Assembly: GCA_024742835.1 (NCBI GenBank)
Contig: JANSXS010000028.1
Location: 1-42,935, forward strand
DNA length: 42,935 nt
Direction of reading: 5' to 3'
Source: Paracoccaceae bacterium
GTDB lineage: Bacteria; Pseudomonadota; Alphaproteobacteria; Rhodobacterales; Rhodobacteraceae
Shown here piece after piece: positions 41,971-42,935 of this stretch. The translations under genes and the position numbers were made by a program. Below the pieces are notes generated by a model. It was not told where the DNA came from. It ran no database searches and saw only the letters and a list, made by a program, of their open reading frames with translations. Position 1 is the stretch's first letter. Every line of letters starts with the position of its first letter.

Positions 41971-42825
41971 ATGAGCTGGCGGGTAGCGAACGCGTGTGCT
42001 GAGCGGAAGTTCGGGAGTGCGACGCGCAAACAGATCATCATGTTCTTGGCGGACAAGGCCTCTGATGATGGGTCGGGCATCTGGTGTTCGAAAGGCACGA
42101 TCCAGCGGCATATCGAATTGGGGGAAACAACAGTCAAGCGGACGATCCGGGAGTTCCTGCAGGAAGGCATCCTGGTCGAGACCGGCGCGCGGGGTTGCAA
42201 GAACGGATTCACCGTCGTTTACCGGATCGATCTGGCGCGGATCGAGGCGCTTGAACTGACCGCCGAGCCCGAGATCGAGACGGGGGCCACAGTGGACCCC
42301 GTCCAGACTGGACCCGGTACGGGGGCCACAGTGGCCGGGGTACCGGGGCCACCACGGCCCCCAAACCATCCTAAAACCATCCATAAACCACCTACGCGCA
42401 AGCGCGAGGCGGCGGAGGATGAAGTGGCTGAGAAGATTTTGGCCGCCTATCCGCCCGACCGTTTGCGCGGGAAGGCTGAGTGTCTCAGTCGGATCAGGGA
42501 GGCTTTGGACGCTGGGATAGAGGTCGAGGACCTGTTGCAGGCCGTGAAGGCCTACGCGACCGAGAGCGCGGGCTTCACCCGCTCGAAAGTCTGTTTCTCG
42601 GACAACTGGTTCAGGTCCGGGCGCTGGCGCGCCTATGTCGAGGACATCGCCAAGGGCCGAGATGAAGCGAAGGCGAAGGAAGCCCAGATGCTCGCAGGCT
42701 TGGCCAATTGGGTCGCGGACAAACATCCCCTTTGCCGCCACATCACTCCCGGCCAGGTCGATGTGCTCTTGGCCGCTGAACTGGTGACGCAGGCGCAAAT
42801 CCAGGCGGCAGGCCTCAGATCATGA
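41971..42825 (+). CDS. Helix-turn-helix, replication-initiator-like protein of a mobile element
   Basis: This 284-aa protein has an N-terminal winged-helix region (residues about 10-85) of the HTH_36 kind: RKQIIMFLADKASDDGSGIW, then CSKGTIQRHIELGETTVKRT and LQEGILVETG. A Gly/Pro-rich linker (about 110-145) follows, with a 16-bp direct repeat (42280-42295 and 42319-42334) that encodes TGATV twice. The C-terminal domain includes FSDNWFRSGRWRAYVED. Similar proteins occur in prophages and islands, sometimes in the place of a replication protein. The start at 41971 (MSWRVANACAE) is preferred; a longer frame to 41863 lacks a good site. Its place right after tRNA-Arg supports an integrated element. 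The function is inferred. Confidence 0.7.
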   Translation: MSWRVANACAERKFGSATRKQIIMFLADKASDDGSGIWCSKGTIQRHIELGETTVKRTIREFLQEGILVETGARGCKNGFTVVYRIDLARIEALELTAEPEIETGATVDPVQTGPGTGATVAGVPGPPRPPNHPKTIHKPPTRKREAAEDEVAEKILAAYPPDRLRGKAECLSRIREALDAGIEVEDLLQAVKAYATESAGFTRSKVCFSDNWFRSGRWRAYVEDIAKGRDEAKAKEAQMLAGLANWVADKHPLCRHITPGQVDVLLAAELVTQAQIQAAGLRS

Positions 42826-42935
42826 CCAGCACCGGACCGACTGAAGCGCAAACAGCAAGGCGACCCATGTCATACGCTGGTGAACCGCCCCGGGTTTACC
42901 GGAGAGTAAAATACTCAAAGGATGAGCCCTATGAC
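42822..42935 (+). CDS. Start of an unknown gene, cut by the window end
   Basis: An ATG that overlaps the previous stop (ATGA) opens a frame with no stop in its 38 visible codons (MTSTGPTEAQTARRPMSYAG, then EPPRVYRRVKYSKDEPYD). The overlap suggests coupling to the helix-turn-helix gene. Nothing in the visible part is recognisable. A later in-frame ATG at 42867 is an alternative start. Confidence 0.5.
   Translation, partial: MTSTGPTEAQTARRPMSYAGEPPRVYRRVKYSKDEPYD

Overview
This high-GC window looks like chromosome from a Rhodobacteraceae (Roseobacter-group) alphaproteobacterium. That is a judgement from recognised families and gene order, not from a search. Supporting signs are an ATP12 family chaperone, a TIGR02302-type protein next to lysA, an aapJQMP amino-acid importer, a zinc-ribbon protein beside ftsEX, and dispersed GC-rich stem-loop repeats of a kind common in this group. 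Most of the window is housekeeping DNA with very tight operons, and 4-nt ATGA/GTGA start-stop overlaps recur.

Layout. 1-2.8 kb: the end of sucB (E2 of 2-oxoglutarate dehydrogenase), an AT-richer coiled-coil/zinc-ribbon gene coupled to its stop codon, a MAPEG membrane protein, and lpdA (E3). 2.9-5.2 kb (minus): ftsE-ftsX-plsC. 5.4-6.3 kb: a zinc-ribbon membrane protein. 6.4-12.3 kb (minus): argH, a 59-aa lipoprotein resembling LptM, a DUF2834 protein, lysA and a large TIGR02302-type protein. 12.3-15.4 kb: a TlpA-like thioredoxin, ttcA, and an EAL protein with a degenerate GGDEF domain. 15.5-21.4 kb: yidC, engB, argB, a 4Fe-4S protein, sixA and a histone-deacetylase-fold deacetylase. 21.4-25.9 kb (minus): aapJ-aapQ-aapM-aapP, in which aapM carries a frameshift at a 5-bp tandem duplication. 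26.2-29.0 kb (minus): crcB-rluC-HAD phosphatase-atp12, all overlapping. 29.1-32.0 kb: a glycerate kinase, a small ORF and glmM. 32.0-35.6 kb: a glycosyltransferase, mscL, and ald divergent from an Lrp-type regulator. 35.6-39.0 kb (minus): rpsO, a GNAT protein and pnp. 39.2-41.5 kb (minus): an RTX-repeat protein bracketed by inverted copies of a dispersed repeat, and a LacI-family regulator. 41.7 kb to the end: tRNA-Arg(CCT), then a helix-turn-helix replication-type gene and a further partial gene that look like the edge of an integrated element.

The genes serve central carbon metabolism (sucB, lpdA), amino-acid synthesis and uptake (argH, argB, lysA, ald, aap), the envelope (plsC, ftsEX, yidC, glmM, mscL, the LptM candidate), and RNA/protein synthesis (ttcA, rluC-type, engB, rpsO, pnp, tRNA-Arg).

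No CRISPR array, insertion sequence, transposase or rRNA is visible. I found no clear new multi-gene system. The strongest second-look items are the aapM 5-bp duplication, the foreign-looking gene inside the sucB-lpdA operon, the two-copy double-hairpin repeat, the RTX gene flanked by inverted repeats, the LptM-like lipoprotein and the tRNA-Arg island edge.
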